Position numbers and translations under genes: made by a program
The notes under the pieces: model-generated
What the model saw: the letters and a program-made list of their open reading frames with translations, nothing else
Told to the model about the DNA's origin: nothing
Databases searched by the model: none
Origin: Tolypeutes matacus
Lineage: Eukaryota > Chordata > Mammalia > Cingulata > Chlamyphoridae
Direction: 5' to 3'
DNA length: 64,000 nt
NCBI GenBank assembly: GCA_026826555.1
Contig: JAKSZT010054573.1
Location: forward strand, 1,359,109 to 1,423,108
Shown: in pieces, positions 11,271-21,227 of the stretch
Layout: every line of letters begins with the position of its first letter
Position numbering within the stretch: the first letter of the stretch is position 1

Positions 11271-11648
11271 GGTGGCATCAGGACGGGCACTGGTGGCATC
11301 AGGACGGGCACTGGTGGCGGCAGGACGGGCACTGGTGGCGGCATCAGGACGGGCGCTGGTGGCGGCATCAGGACGGGCGCTGGTGGCGGCAGGACGGGCG
11401 CTGGTGGTGGCGGCAGGACGGGCGCTGGTGGCATCAGGACGGGCGCTGGTGGTGGCGGCAGGACGGGCGCTGGTGGCGGCAGGACGGGCACTGGTGGTGG
11501 CGGCAGGACGGGCGCTGGTGGCGGCAGGACGGGCACTGGTGGTGGCGGCAGGATGGGCACTGGTGGCGGCAGGACGGGCGCTGGTGGCATCAGGATGGGC
11601 GCTGGTGGCAGCAGGACGGGCGCTGGTGGCATCAGGACGGGCAGCTCT
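11271..11648 (+). repeat. GC-rich minisatellite, 17 copies of 21 or 24 bp
   Basis: I count 17 tandem units covering exactly 378 bp. Ten are 21 bp and seven are 24 bp, each starting ggtgg and containing 'caggacgggc' or close variants. The 24-bp units differ by an added ggt, ggc or similar triplet. Because all units are multiples of three and contain no stop codon in several frames, long open frames run through it on both strands (up to 219 codons, 11186-11845 minus). They are best read as a by-product of the repeat. The plus strand is G-rich and could form G-quadruplexes. Confidence 0.95.
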
Positions 11649-11649
11649 G

Positions 11650-12035
11650 GTGGGAGGAGCAGCAGCTTCGGGGCTCCTGTTAACAGGCGAGGCTGGCCTG
11701 GCCCTGGGTGGTGAGTGGAAGTGAAGTTTCCATCCTTGGAGACACTGGGCTCCGTAGGATGAGCTGGCAGCGTTGGCCACGTTGGGAAACTCAACACGGC
11801 TGCCCTGAGTGGTAGGACCAAAGTGGCGGACGCATTGAAAGGCAATAGGGCTAGTTTACCAAAGACACAGGATTCCTTTTCTTAGGATTACCAGACTGTT
11901 GGGAAAATATGAGGGAAATTAGATTTTCTGCAGAGCAGAGAGGGGAAGAACAAGAGAAATAGAATTGTGCAGCTGTTCTTGTGTTGCTAAATGTATCTCC
12001 AGGTTGTGATGGGGTCGTTATCAGTTATCCTGAGG
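11650..12035. other. unrecognised DNA after the minisatellite
   Basis: The sequence returns to normal composition within about 60 bp of the minisatellite. No gene, promoter or named repeat is recognised. Confidence 0.4.
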
Positions 12036-12039
12036 ACAG

Positions 12040-12462
12040 TGGTGCGCCATGACAATCACAAGCCATCGTGGCACACAGTAGCAGGTGTGTAATGCTCCTG
12101 TGCCTGAGGTCAGCCCAGTGGCTCTGCTGATCGGGGCTGGGCCCACTCTCAGCTGGGGCTTGTGGGCTGGCCTTGGCTGGGGCAACAGGAGCCATGTGCT
12201 GTGCTCCAAGGGTCTCTCACCTTGCGGCAGGCCAGCCTGGCCAGAGTCTTCTGCCGTTGGCAGAAGGGAGATTCTCAGCCCAATTTTGCACAGGCGCCCC
12301 GGTCCTTTGCTTTCATCAAGTCTGCTAGCATCCCCTGGAGAAAAGCAGCCAGAGCCAGGTGGGGGAGAACTCCCTATCCAGGCTGGAGTGGCACAGGATG
12401 TGCACTTGATAAAGTGGCTAGACAGAGGGCTGAGGAATTGGGGCTGATGACGCGATCTACCA
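12040..12462 (-). mobile_element. probable MaLR/MLT-class LTR
   Basis: On the plus strand the order 'ggtcagcccagtggctctgc', 'gctggggcaacagg', 'gctagcatcccctgg', 'ccagagccaggtggggg' and 'gcgatctacca' matches the reverse complement of MLT-class LTR sequence as I remember it. The subfamily was not determined and the ends are approximate. The 156-codon minus frame overlapping it (12021-12491) is therefore not evidence of a gene. Confidence 0.45.
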
Positions 12463-13014
12463 CCCATGGGTTCAGTAACGGATAGTGACATTGGATTCGA
12501 TGATTAATCTCCCTCCACTTGATACATTTACCTTTCATTTATAGCTACATTGCTTTCAGAGGCAAGCTTCTACTTGTTCACTTTTTTTTTTTCCACTTTT
12601 GTTTTATCTGGAACTGACATTCCTTTTATATCTAAATTTCCTGTTAACCAAAAAAACAAAATTATACTCTCGGTGTCTCCAATTGTGCCATTAAATACAT
12701 TTATGTCACCTGAGAAGCTCCCAAACATTTCACCAGCTAATTTGCCTTCCATCTTTCACTTTCAGAAATCCCCTGTACATTTTGCTCTTTAATGACTGTA
12801 CAGCCACAGGTTAACTCATTTGAGGGTATGTTCTCACTGAGTTAACTCATCAGCTAATGCTCTCCTTTTACTAGCTATTCCTACAAGTTGGGTGAAGTAA
12901 GCCGGGTTCTGTGTTCTGTTTCTTCTTGTTCAGTGTTCTTTTTTCCACCTCTCTACTCCCTTTATACACATCATATATTCACTCCCCTAGCTTGAACAGA
13001 GTTTAAATGTTCAA

Positions 13015-13450
13015 AATTTATGGACATCTCCTCTGAGCTGGGTACTAAGTTGGGCATTGAGGTCTGGGAAGGTTAATAGATAAAATAGAAGATGTTTAGG
13101 TGAATTTGAGTTTCAGATAAACAATGAACATTTTAAAATATTAGTATGGTTCAGTTATCGCAGGGGATTTACTTATACTAAAAATACCCCACTTTGTTTA
13201 TCTGAAATTCAAATTTAACTGCATGTCCTGTACATTGCATAAATCTGGCAGCGCCAGGTCTGGAACGAGAAGCAGCACAGACTCTCCTTTTCAAGGCTTC
13301 ATCATCTAGTAGACAAGACAAAAACATAAAAAGATAAATTCAAGAATTTTTTTGAGTGGATGAGTGGTATTTTGAGACATTTGAGAGAGGCCCTTACCAA
13401 ACTTCGGGGTTTAGGAAAGGCTTCCTAGCTTGGCACTCAGTCACAGTTCC
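13015..13450 (-). mobile_element. L2 LINE fragment, split by a MITE
   Basis: The wording 'tgagctgggtactaagttgg' (13037 onward) and, after an interruption, 'catctagtagacaagacaaa' and 'ggaaaggcttcctagc' follows the reverse complement of the L2 3' region in order. The interruption at 13092-13262 is a palindromic DNA element. The fragment is ancient and non-coding. Confidence 0.5.
13092..13262. mobile_element. palindromic MITE, MER53-like
   Basis: The left arm contains 'gaatttgagtttcagataaa' and the right arm contains 'tttatctgaaattcaaattt', which are near-perfect inverted repeats about 100 bp apart. The right side continues into 'gcatgtcctgtaca' and 'aaatctggcagcgcc'. This matches a short palindromic DNA transposon remnant that I recall as MER53. 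It lies inside the L2 piece. Confidence 0.6.
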
Positions 13451-13454
13451 GCTG

Positions 13455-13865
13455 CTCTCTGAAACACAGATGGGCTTTAGGGAGGCAGGCTTTCCGGCAG
13501 ACAGGAACCGCAGGCAGTCTAGTTACCTTGCAGGGCCGGGTCAGCGTGTTCGAGCATGCGAGGGTGCCAGGCAGCCTGCTTCATGGGTGTCTGCTGCACG
13601 CTTGGCGATGTAGGTGCCTCTGCAAAGGGCGAGGTCCGGCTCCTCGTGAGAACACAGTGCCTCTCCCTGCCTCCGCCGCACCAGAGTGCATGGGCACACC
13701 CCTCCTTCCAAACGGTCGCTTTCATCCAAGCAGAACAGAAGGGAGAGCTAGACCGAGAAGTTCATTAAAGTTGGTCCCAAAGCAATTGTGATCACAAAAA
13801 TCGGTTGCAGGCTCGGTGGAATCCAAGCCATGACTATCCCTTAACGGTCTACTCTAGTTCAGTGG
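13455..13865. other. CpG-containing unrecognised stretch
   Basis: The stretch from 13490 to 13760 is richer in GC and CpG than its surroundings and has overlapping open frames of 60-87 codons on both strands. No recognised protein, promoter motif or repeat was seen. It could be an old CpG-rich repeat or a minor regulatory patch. Confidence 0.3.
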
Positions 13866-13872
13866 TCTAACT

Positions 13873-14032
13873 GAGTGCTTTTCAAGCTCAAATGCGGATC
13901 ACTTGGGCTTGGTGTTAAAATGCAAATTCTGATCTGGGAAATCTGGGTGAAGCGTGGGTTTCCGCATGTCTTAACGATTTCTCAAGCGATGCCCATGTGG
14001 CTGGTCTGGGGAGCCATGCTTTGAGGAGCAAG
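13873..14032 (+). mobile_element. MER5-group hAT element
   Basis: Key blocks are 'gagtgcttttcaagctc', 'ggtgttaaaatgcaaattct', 'ctcaagcgatgcccatgtgg' and 'agccatgctttgaggagcaa'. This is the colinear pattern of MER5A-type elements with inverted ends. It is a non-coding fossil. Confidence 0.65.
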
Positions 14033-14342
14033 ACCCTAATCTCACTCGAGTGACATGAATATTTATCTAGATGTTTCCACACTGTCCTTCTCCAGCAGTA
14101 AAGATGTATAAAAAGTGAAATGGAAAGCTCAAGTGACTATCTATCGGAAACATTCGGAATGCTGGCTGGGAGAAAATATGCTGAGATGCTGGGCTGTCTG
14201 GGCTGGCCCTGGATTTAGCTCCCTGAGGCGTTAGATCTCCTGTTAGAGGAAACTGCGTCACTTCCCCGGGGCCGGGGGCTTTGTGGTGTGCTGGGGAGAA
14301 CCCAACCCTGTATCAGGACCCCTAAGTCTGTTGTCAGAAAGT

Positions 14343-14674
14343 GTCATTTAGAGCCCACCTCCTGGGTGTCTTTATCATTTAGAGCCCACCTNNNNNNNNN
14401 NTAGAGCCCACCTCCTGGGTGTCTTTATCATTTAGAGCCCACCTCCTGGGTGTCTTTATCATTTAGAGCCCATCTCCTGGGGGCCTTTACCATTGAGAGC
14501 CCATCTCCTGGGGCCTTTATCATTTAGAGCCCACCTCCTGGGTGTCTTTATCATCTAGAGCCCACCTCCTGGGTGTCTTTATCATTTAGAGTCCACCTCC
14601 TGGGTGTCTTTATCATTTAGAGCCCATCTCCTGGGGCCTTTATCATTTAGAGCCCACCTCCTGGGGACCTTTAT
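14343..14674 (+). repeat. 31-bp minisatellite, 11 visible copies, with an assembly gap
   Basis: The unit contains 'tagagcccacctcctgggtg' followed by 'tctttatcatt'. Two copies are visible before the run of N and nine after it. Most units are 31 bp. Some lose one or two bases in the 'ctcctggggcct' variants. Point variants such as 'cccatctcc' recur in several copies, suggesting unit-by-unit spread. The true copy number is unknown because the gap sits inside the array. Confidence 0.95.
14392..14401. other. assembly gap (10 N)
   Basis: Ten N lie inside the 31-bp minisatellite. The left side stops after 'gagcccacct' and the right side restarts at 'tagagcccacct', so the break is in a repeat that short reads cannot cross. 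The gap length is a placeholder. Confidence 0.99.
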
Positions 14675-14894
14675 GTGTCTGCAGGTGCAGGGTATAGAGG
14701 GGTGGACAGTGCTCAGCCCAGCCCAGGAGAAGCCAGCAGTCAATGGGACAAGCATTCAGAAGTAACAATATCAAAGTGTTGAGTCCCTATCACCAAAAAC
14801 CCAGTTGAGTTCTGGGGAACACAAGGCTTCCCTAAGTGGTAGTCGCTTGCTGTGAAGAGAGGCACGGCATGGATAGCTTAGAATTTCAGAGCCT

Positions 14895-15065
14895 CAGGAT
14901 GCTGGAGAGCATCTGAGCAGAGGACTCATTCCACTGACTGTGCAACTGAGGTCCAGAGATGTCATGTGGCTTCCCAGGGCCACACAGTCGGGGGCACAGC
15001 AGGGCTGGAACCCCGATTTCCCGATTCATGAACCAGTGCTCCTGCACTACCCTGCAGGGCCTGAT
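14895..15065 (+). mobile_element. MIR SINE fragment
   Basis: The core reads 'tgcaactgaggtccagagat', 'ccagggccacacagtcggg' and 'cagcagggctggaaccccga', ending near 'ccagtgctcctgcactaccc'. This matches the second half of mammalian-wide interspersed repeats in order. It is ancient and inactive. Confidence 0.7.
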
Positions 15066-15069
15066 AAAC

Positions 15070-16565
15070 GGCCATAGGCGAAGTCGAGAGCTCTTGGGTG
15101 GAGTCTGGCTCTGCTTGAAACCTCCCCAGCGGGGCCTCTGTCCCCAGTCCTAGGCATCCGATTCAGTTTCATGCTTATGTCTATTTTCCCGTTTCGCGGT
15201 GTTAATCACATCTAATTCCTACGATGCAAGATTCTTCTAGTTCCGATGTTTCTGTTCTCTTTGTTAAACTTCAGTGACTTCACACCTTGACATGCACCGA
15301 TATTTTCAATATGGCCTCAAAATAGGAGGCTTACACTTTGAAGCTACAGATAAACAGACTGCTGTCTGGATAGCCCAAGGGATGACCGTGGTTCACAGAA
15401 AAATAAACTGTGATTTAACAACCTTGTCTGACCTTGTGGAAAGAGCTACAGTGCTCCACTCTGCTTGGGCAGGAGGCGGCCTCATAAGGATGAATTAGGG
15501 ATGAGGAAACGGATGTTTCTGCTGAATCTGTGCAGCATGAATGCCCCCTTCAGAAAGCTCGGATTTTCCCTCATATGCGTTCGCTCTGAGGAGGAAAATA
15601 GATGACTTAAGTGTGGTAAGAACTCAGCCGGTGTGAAATTGTACCATTATTTGCTGGAGCTCAGAATGTTTGCCTGACGTATTTGGCAAAGGGATGGTTA
15701 AAACAGAGAATTAGGGCTTTCAAAATTCCCCGTTATTTAAATGCCAAAGCTACTTTGAAATAAACTTTTAAATTCATGAATGGAGTCTCATGCATATAGA
15801 AGAGAGTCGTATGACATTGGAGGATATGCCTAAGCCTGAAGGATCTAGAGGATGGCTTGGAAGGTGCGGAGAAATTGAAACAAAATCACATCCCACAGGT
15901 GACATCCCCCTAACTCCCTGTGCACCTTAGTTTATGGTGAATTTAAACATCACAGGGTTTTACTATTACAGCAGACCATAGCATGAGAAATCAAATGGGC
16001 TGTTGTCATGTATGGGGGCAGAGATAAAGGTGACTGTTCCGCCTTCCCAGGAATTTTCCATACATAGATTGCATATTTATACATCAAGGCAAATTCTACC
16101 TCTGTGTGCAGCAGACACACCTGGGCCTGTCCTGATTTTGAATGAACAGATTCTGGGGATAGTTTGATAATAGATTATATGTAAGCCACTGATTTCAGTG
16201 CCTGTCGTACAGGAGGTTTACAAAAATATTAGTTCTCTTCCCTTTTCTTGGATATGTCGAGGCAGGACTCTTGGTATTATACAATTTTATGGATGGAAGG
16301 AAAATTGATAAAAAAATTAGTTCAGTTCTCATAAAAAATAGAGTAAGAAGCAAGAGGAAAATCTTTGGAGCAGGTATGTTAGTTGTGATTGAATCATCTA
16401 AGGGTCTGTCCACAAGGAGAAAGGGAAATTAGCACAAGTGGTGATTGAATGAGTCTGAACAAATAATTTATGGATTTCAAGCTGGCTGCCCTGCTCTGTC
16501 CCACCCAACAACCCGCTTTTCTTTTGCTTGAAATAAAATATATAAAATGACTCTCTTACATTGCT
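15070..16565. other. unrecognised DNA
   Basis: No gene or named repeat was recognised. A 74-codon plus frame at 15274-15498 lies in fairly complex sequence but shows no known domain and no flanking splice pattern that I would trust. Confidence 0.4.
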
Positions 16566-16569
16566 ATGT

Positions 16570-16672
16570 CTAGCTGGAATGTCCTCCCTCTAAATCTTGG
16601 CATGGCTCCCTTCTTTTTCATCCGTCATCTATTGGCTTTACCTCATTTTGTACTTGGATATTTGTTTAAATA
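16570..16672 (+). mobile_element. L2 LINE fragment
   Basis: The wording 'tagctggaatgtcctccctc' then 'tcttggcatggctccctt' matches the L2 3' region on the plus strand. The fragment is short, so confidence is limited. Confidence 0.4.
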
Positions 16673-16674
16673 AT

Positions 16675-17830
16675 TACCTTTTGGGCCCTAGTGGGTCTAA
16701 GCACAAGGAGAGCTGAGCCTTCGGGTCGGCACTGCGGACACAGCACATATTAGTGGGCACCTGTTACCATTTGTCGTGGAAGTGAATGCTGCACTCTGAT
16801 TTTTATTCACCAGTGTAGGCTCCCTTGAGTAGAACCATGTATTTGCTCCCAGCTGGGGCTGTTTACTAAGGTGGCCCCAGCAGGCTTACTCTCTGGATAG
16901 CATCAGGTCCCAATGCTGCTGGCCCAGCCCAGCCAAACCTTGGCACCCATCATTTTGTTGCCGTGATAGAATGAAAGCTGGTGTTGGAAGCAGCACTCTT
17001 CAGGTGCCTGAATAATGAAGCACAAGTCCAAGGGCTGCGTGTGCTTTGAGAGGTGGCCGGTGCGCATGGAGTGGGTGTTATCACAGAAAAGAGCTCAGGA
17101 GAGATCAACACCTGCCTCCTGAGTGACGTGAGTGTGGGCTTTCCTGAGCCAGCTCTGCATCCTGGGGCATGCCCCCGTGGTTGTATTCCAGCCATGTGTG
17201 ACCAGGTTGAGAGCCCTGGGAGTGCAGCAGGATTAGCTACATACTGGATCGTTGGCTTGGGGAATGTGTGCCCAGGTGCACTCGCCAGGAAGTGGACAAG
17301 AAAGTGTGAGGATTCAGGAAGGCATGGTAATGATGGCTGAAACTCAAGGAGGGAGCCTGGCCTGACTCCAGGCTGGAGTGGAAGCTGCCTGAGCTCCCTC
17401 ATGGGTCAGCCCCAAAGAAGCCAGGAAACCAGGAGATGGAGGAGTTGAAGAAACCAGGGGGGCAGAGGTAGTGCTGATGGCGAGAACCCTGAGAAATTAA
17501 ATGAGGAAGAGGAGGACGACACAGTGGCCCAAGGTAATATTTCCCAGCAGCTGTGAAGGTGGAAAACTTTCACACGATTTGGCAAAGGAAGGCTACAGAA
17601 CACTGATGCACCTTGCTTCCGGGGTAAGATGTGGTTTCTTGAAAGCAAGGTGATCAATTCCAGCACTGACTTTATTTGGCTTCCTGAGTTGTTAGTAACA
17701 TTTTCAACTTGGCTATTTGCTTCTATCCAGAGCTCCTGATCCTCTGCATGTAGAGTATTTAGAGACAGCAAGACTTAGAAATTGTACTTTACAGTTGCCT
17801 GGGCATGTGTGGGTGATATGAGGAAACACT
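16675..17830. other. unrecognised DNA, GC-richer centre
   Basis: A GC-richer part from about 16840 to 17430 contains a 150-codon minus frame (16950-17402) and a 95-codon plus frame (17053-17340) on opposite strands. Neither resembles a known protein. Overlapping frames of similar length on both strands argue for chance. Confidence 0.4.
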
Positions 17831-17834
17831 GTGA

Positions 17835-18200
17835 GCTCTGTTTATTTAGTCATTTATTGATTGATTCGACAAATATTTATACATCACATTATATATTCTT
17901 GATACTAATGGGGGCATAATCCCTGCTTTCAAGAAGCTTTCTTTCAAAGAGATGTATCCAGAATAGTCCCTTTCATGCTAGACGTGTGGATTGGGAGCTA
18001 CGGAGCAGAGGCGGGGTGGAGGAGCCAGCCTGGGGGATCAGGGAGCGTTCTTGGCTCAGGTCCCCTGTGGGATGAGCTTAGAAAGTGCAGAGAGGGGAAG
18101 GAGGGAGGTGTGTTCCAGGCAGTGGAAACAGCACATGTGAGGGTCAGAGAGGTAGGAGAACACCAGGGGCAAACAGAACCTCTTCAGATTTGGCAGGGCA
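17835..18200 (-). mobile_element. L2 LINE 3' fragment
   Basis: The fragment begins with 'gattcgacaaatatttata' and 'aatccctgctttcaagaagc', and continues with 'ttccaggcagtggaaacagc' and 'gaggtaggagaacacc'. This is the reverse-complement order of L2 from its 3' end inward. An ERVL-type LTR fragment follows within about 50 bp. Confidence 0.55.
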
Positions 18201-18249
18201 GGAGGCTTGCAACGTCTACCCATGTGGCCTCACCAGGAAAACCACATGG

Positions 18250-18645
18250 CAGAGCAGAGTTGGAGTTTCAATTCTGGAGTTTTGAGCTGGAGCCTGGGAA
18301 GTAAGCACACAGAGGAGCAGAGCAGCCGAGCCCCAAGAGAATCGAGCCCCAGGGAGAGAGACAGAGCCAGTCACCTGATAGTCTACAGCTGGCCTTGTGG
18401 AGACAGCAGGGCAGCTGAGCCCAGAGAGAAATAAGCCCCAGGAAGAGAGGAACCCAGGAATCCTGAACTCTTGGCAGATGTCGGCGGCCATCTTGCTCCA
18501 ACACGTGGCAACAGACTTTGGTGAGGGAAGTAACTTATGCTTTATGGCCTGGTAACTGTAAGCTTCTACCCCCAAAAAATACCCTTTATAAAAGCCAACA
18601 GATTTCTGGTACTTTGCATCAGCACCCCTTTGGCTGACTGATACA
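18250..18645 (+). mobile_element. ERVL-type LTR, family B, 3' part
   Basis: Its last part contains 'aataccctttataaaagcca' and 'ggtactttgcatcagcaccc', and ends 'ggctgactgataca'. The same ending occurs at 60480-60548, so the two are copies of one LTR family. The 5' portion is missing or too diverged, and the left boundary is approximate. The TATA-like 'ttataaaa' and the ACA end fit an LTR. Confidence 0.65.
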
Positions 18646-18649
18646 GACT

Positions 18650-19120
18650 TCATACCTGAAAGGCAACTTGATGAAAATAATGGAACTTTTGGCCCATATT
18701 CTAGACTCCAGGTAGGGTTAATGAGTCATAAAATATATGTGTAGAAACACCTTTCTATAACAATAAAAGGATGAAATCTATGTGTAAAAAACATAACACT
18801 TTAAGGATTAGGCAGCAGTAAATCCATGAATAATTTAGCAACCTGACCTTAGTAGATCAAATAGGCTTTCTGACCCTCAGTGGCTTCCTTTAATGAAAAC
18901 ACGAAACAAAGCAGACAGACCAAATCAGTGCATTGACCAACAAAAGACATGGCACTCTGGCAGGTGAACTGTGCATCTCTCCAATCCGTGCTTCTCTGAT
19001 TCTACCAGGTGCCTGTCTACATATCAATCAGTAGGAACTTTGTTAACACTCAAGTACTTTTTAAACAGAGCCACCTTACATATTTTCTTACAAGCGGTCG
19101 GGAAGAGTGGGAGCCGGAAG
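18650..19120. other. unrecognised DNA
   Basis: A/T-rich sequence without a recognised gene or repeat. Confidence 0.4.
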
Positions 19121-19124
19121 ACTG

Positions 19125-19300
19125 ACATGTGTCCAGTGCTTATTCTGCAGGGGGCTGAAATACATTTACTCAGGTAATCCCCCAAAACCAGGCTGCTTCG
19201 AGATCGATTGCACCCCCACTTCTGAGGTGAGAACACTGGTGTCCAAAGGGGCCAACTTACTCCCCCCACTTGACACAGGCCAGGTGTAAGCCCGGTTTGA
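19125..19300 (+). mobile_element. possible MIR fragment
   Basis: The wording 'agtgcttattctgcaggggg', 'ggtgagaacactgg' and 'caggccaggtgtaagcccgg' is in MIR order, but matches are scattered. Low-confidence call. Confidence 0.35.
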
Positions 19301-19304
19301 AAAA

Positions 19305-20725
19305 TTCCAAACTAAGTATACTTCTTACTGCAAAGATGCATGATATTGTGTATTGTCTAAAAAGCTTTATATTTTGATTAATGTCAGGTTTGTTTAAATA
19401 GGCATCATCCAGGAGCACAGCAGCAGCTCATATTAGTTCTTATTTACTCTGCTGCCTCATTAGATCCAGGAGGCTGTAGACTGCCTGGCATGGCTATCGA
19501 AAGGAATCTAATTTAAAAGATCTCTGATGTGCGTAGCTTGTCCTCTTCACAGTGCTTGGGTATGGCATTGATTTCCAGAGCGGTGCCTGACATTTGAGCC
19601 AGGAAGACGAGGAAACATGTTCAAGAGAGAAAAATCCACAGCCCAACCTTCTGATACGAAATGCTCCTGTTAGAGACATAATAAAGAAAACTTCTTTTGT
19701 GTTCATAAAAAACAAAACACGGAATATAGGTTTATCTATTTTATATTCACTTTCTAAATGGCCTCTTACTTTCTACCAATGTTACAGAAAGTAAGTATAT
19801 TACTCTGTTTTTTTCCAAAAATCTCTTTTAGATTCCTTCAAGCATGACCAGTCTGTCTCGGTTTGCCTGGGACATTCCCATTTTAGCACTGAAAGTGCCA
19901 AGCCAGGGAAATTCCCCAGTCCCAGGCCAGCTGGGATGCTTGGTCACACCGCAGGCAGTGTTTTCCAGCTCTTGGCCTCCGCTAGTTTCTGCCAACAAAA
20001 TGAGCTCTTTGCTTCTCTTCCAGTTTAAGCCAAGGCATTTCACCATGGATAATCCCTCGAACCCTTTCCTGAGGGTTCAGGATCAGCCGTGGGCTGGGTG
20101 TCTGGCCGCGGGAGTGGAGACCAGCCCAGTGGGTAAGATGGAGCAGAAGCGGGGTCTCTGGTCAATCTGGGCTCCCCCGTGTGTCGCTAGCCTCCTGTAG
20201 ATCTGGGCTGCCTGAGAACGGACTTCAAGCTCTTCATCCCCCTCGTAAGCTCACCGTCACGCTTTTTACTCTCTTCTTCTCCTCCAGGGCTCTTCCCCTC
20301 ATGCTGCCTGGTATCTTCCCTTCAAGATCCATCAAATGGATTTTGTCCTCCATGTTTCACACCTACCCATTTTTCTGCTCAATCCAATTCTCTATTGAGT
20401 TAGGAGACAGGCAAATCTAATCTGGTACATAAATTAGAAAGCAGTTAATATTTAAACATCAGTTAATGCCTTCCTGATGTTGAGTTTTCACATCAACAGG
20501 AGCCAGAATTTATTCACACCTTGGGCAGGCTCCCCCTTAACCCCAGATTCAAGTCCTGGCTCATCTACGGACAGTAGGCAGAGCTGGGTCATCTTGAGAC
20601 CCCTCCTGCTGGGTGGTGGGGGCAGTGAAGCTGACAAGGAAGATGTCTAACCATCACCGTGTCAACTGAAATGATGGGCGAGAGAGGTACAGAGGGTGTC
20701 CTTGAAATTTTCTCAGACTAATTTG
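19305..20725. other. unrecognised DNA
   Basis: No gene or named repeat was recognised. A plus frame of 118 codons (19844-20200) and a minus frame of 72 codons overlap each other, and neither has a recognisable domain. Confidence 0.4.
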
Positions 20726-20730
20726 CACAC

Positions 20731-21077
20731 TGTTACGGGTAGATTCGTGCCCCCCACAAAGACGTGTTCAGGTCCTAAGTCCTGGTCCTGGGGATGGGCC
20801 CCTTTTTGTAAATAGGACCTTTGAAGGTTTTATTAGCAAGGACTGGAGTCCTTAGAAGCAGAGACAGTCTGGGCATAGTAGGAGACGTTTGGGGAAAGAG
20901 ACGGCTCGCCTTACGGATAGATGGCAAGCCACCGCCAGAAGGCTGCAGACTTCAGAGAAAGCATGCCTGCTGGCACCTTAATTATGGACTTTGAGCCGCT
21001 AGAACTGTGAAAGAGTGTATCCCTGCCGCTGAAGCCACCCCGTCTGTGGTGACAGCAGCCCTGGCATGCTAAGGCAC
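20731..21077 (+). mobile_element. MLT1-like (MaLR) LTR
   Basis: The element begins 'tgttacgggtagattcgtgc' followed by 'cacaaagacgtgttcaggtc', and passes through 'ggctgcagacttcagagaaa' and 'gactttgagcc'. It ends 'gcatgctaaggca'. A cacac motif occurs on both sides and would fit a 5-bp TSD, but the right side is low-complexity CA so this is not decisive. Confidence 0.65.
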
Positions 21078-21084
21078 ACACACT

Positions 21085-21200
21085 CACTATTTGTTAAACA
21101 GCTGTTATGTGCCACCACATTACTAAGCCCCTTCAGACATGACCTGTTTATTCCTCACAGTTACCCATGAGAAAGGCCTGAGACATTGTGCAAATGTGCA
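21085..21200 (+). mobile_element. MIR SINE fragment
   Basis: The wording 'cagctgttatgtgccaccac', 'ctaagccccttcagacatg' and 'ttattcctcacagttaccca' follows the MIR core. It sits directly between the MLT1-like LTR and the L2 fragment. Confidence 0.55.
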
Positions 21201-21227
21201 GAGAGCGAACGACAGTATCATTCCAAG

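Noticed and set aside
11186..11845. Long open frames (150-219 codons) on both strands as a Pro/Ala- or Gly/Arg-rich protein gene
   Set aside because: They are produced by a minisatellite whose units are multiples of three and stop-free in several frames. There is no start context, domain or conserved flank.
16950..17402. 150-codon minus-strand frame as an exon
   Set aside because: A 95-codon frame on the other strand covers much of the same DNA and neither resembles a known protein.
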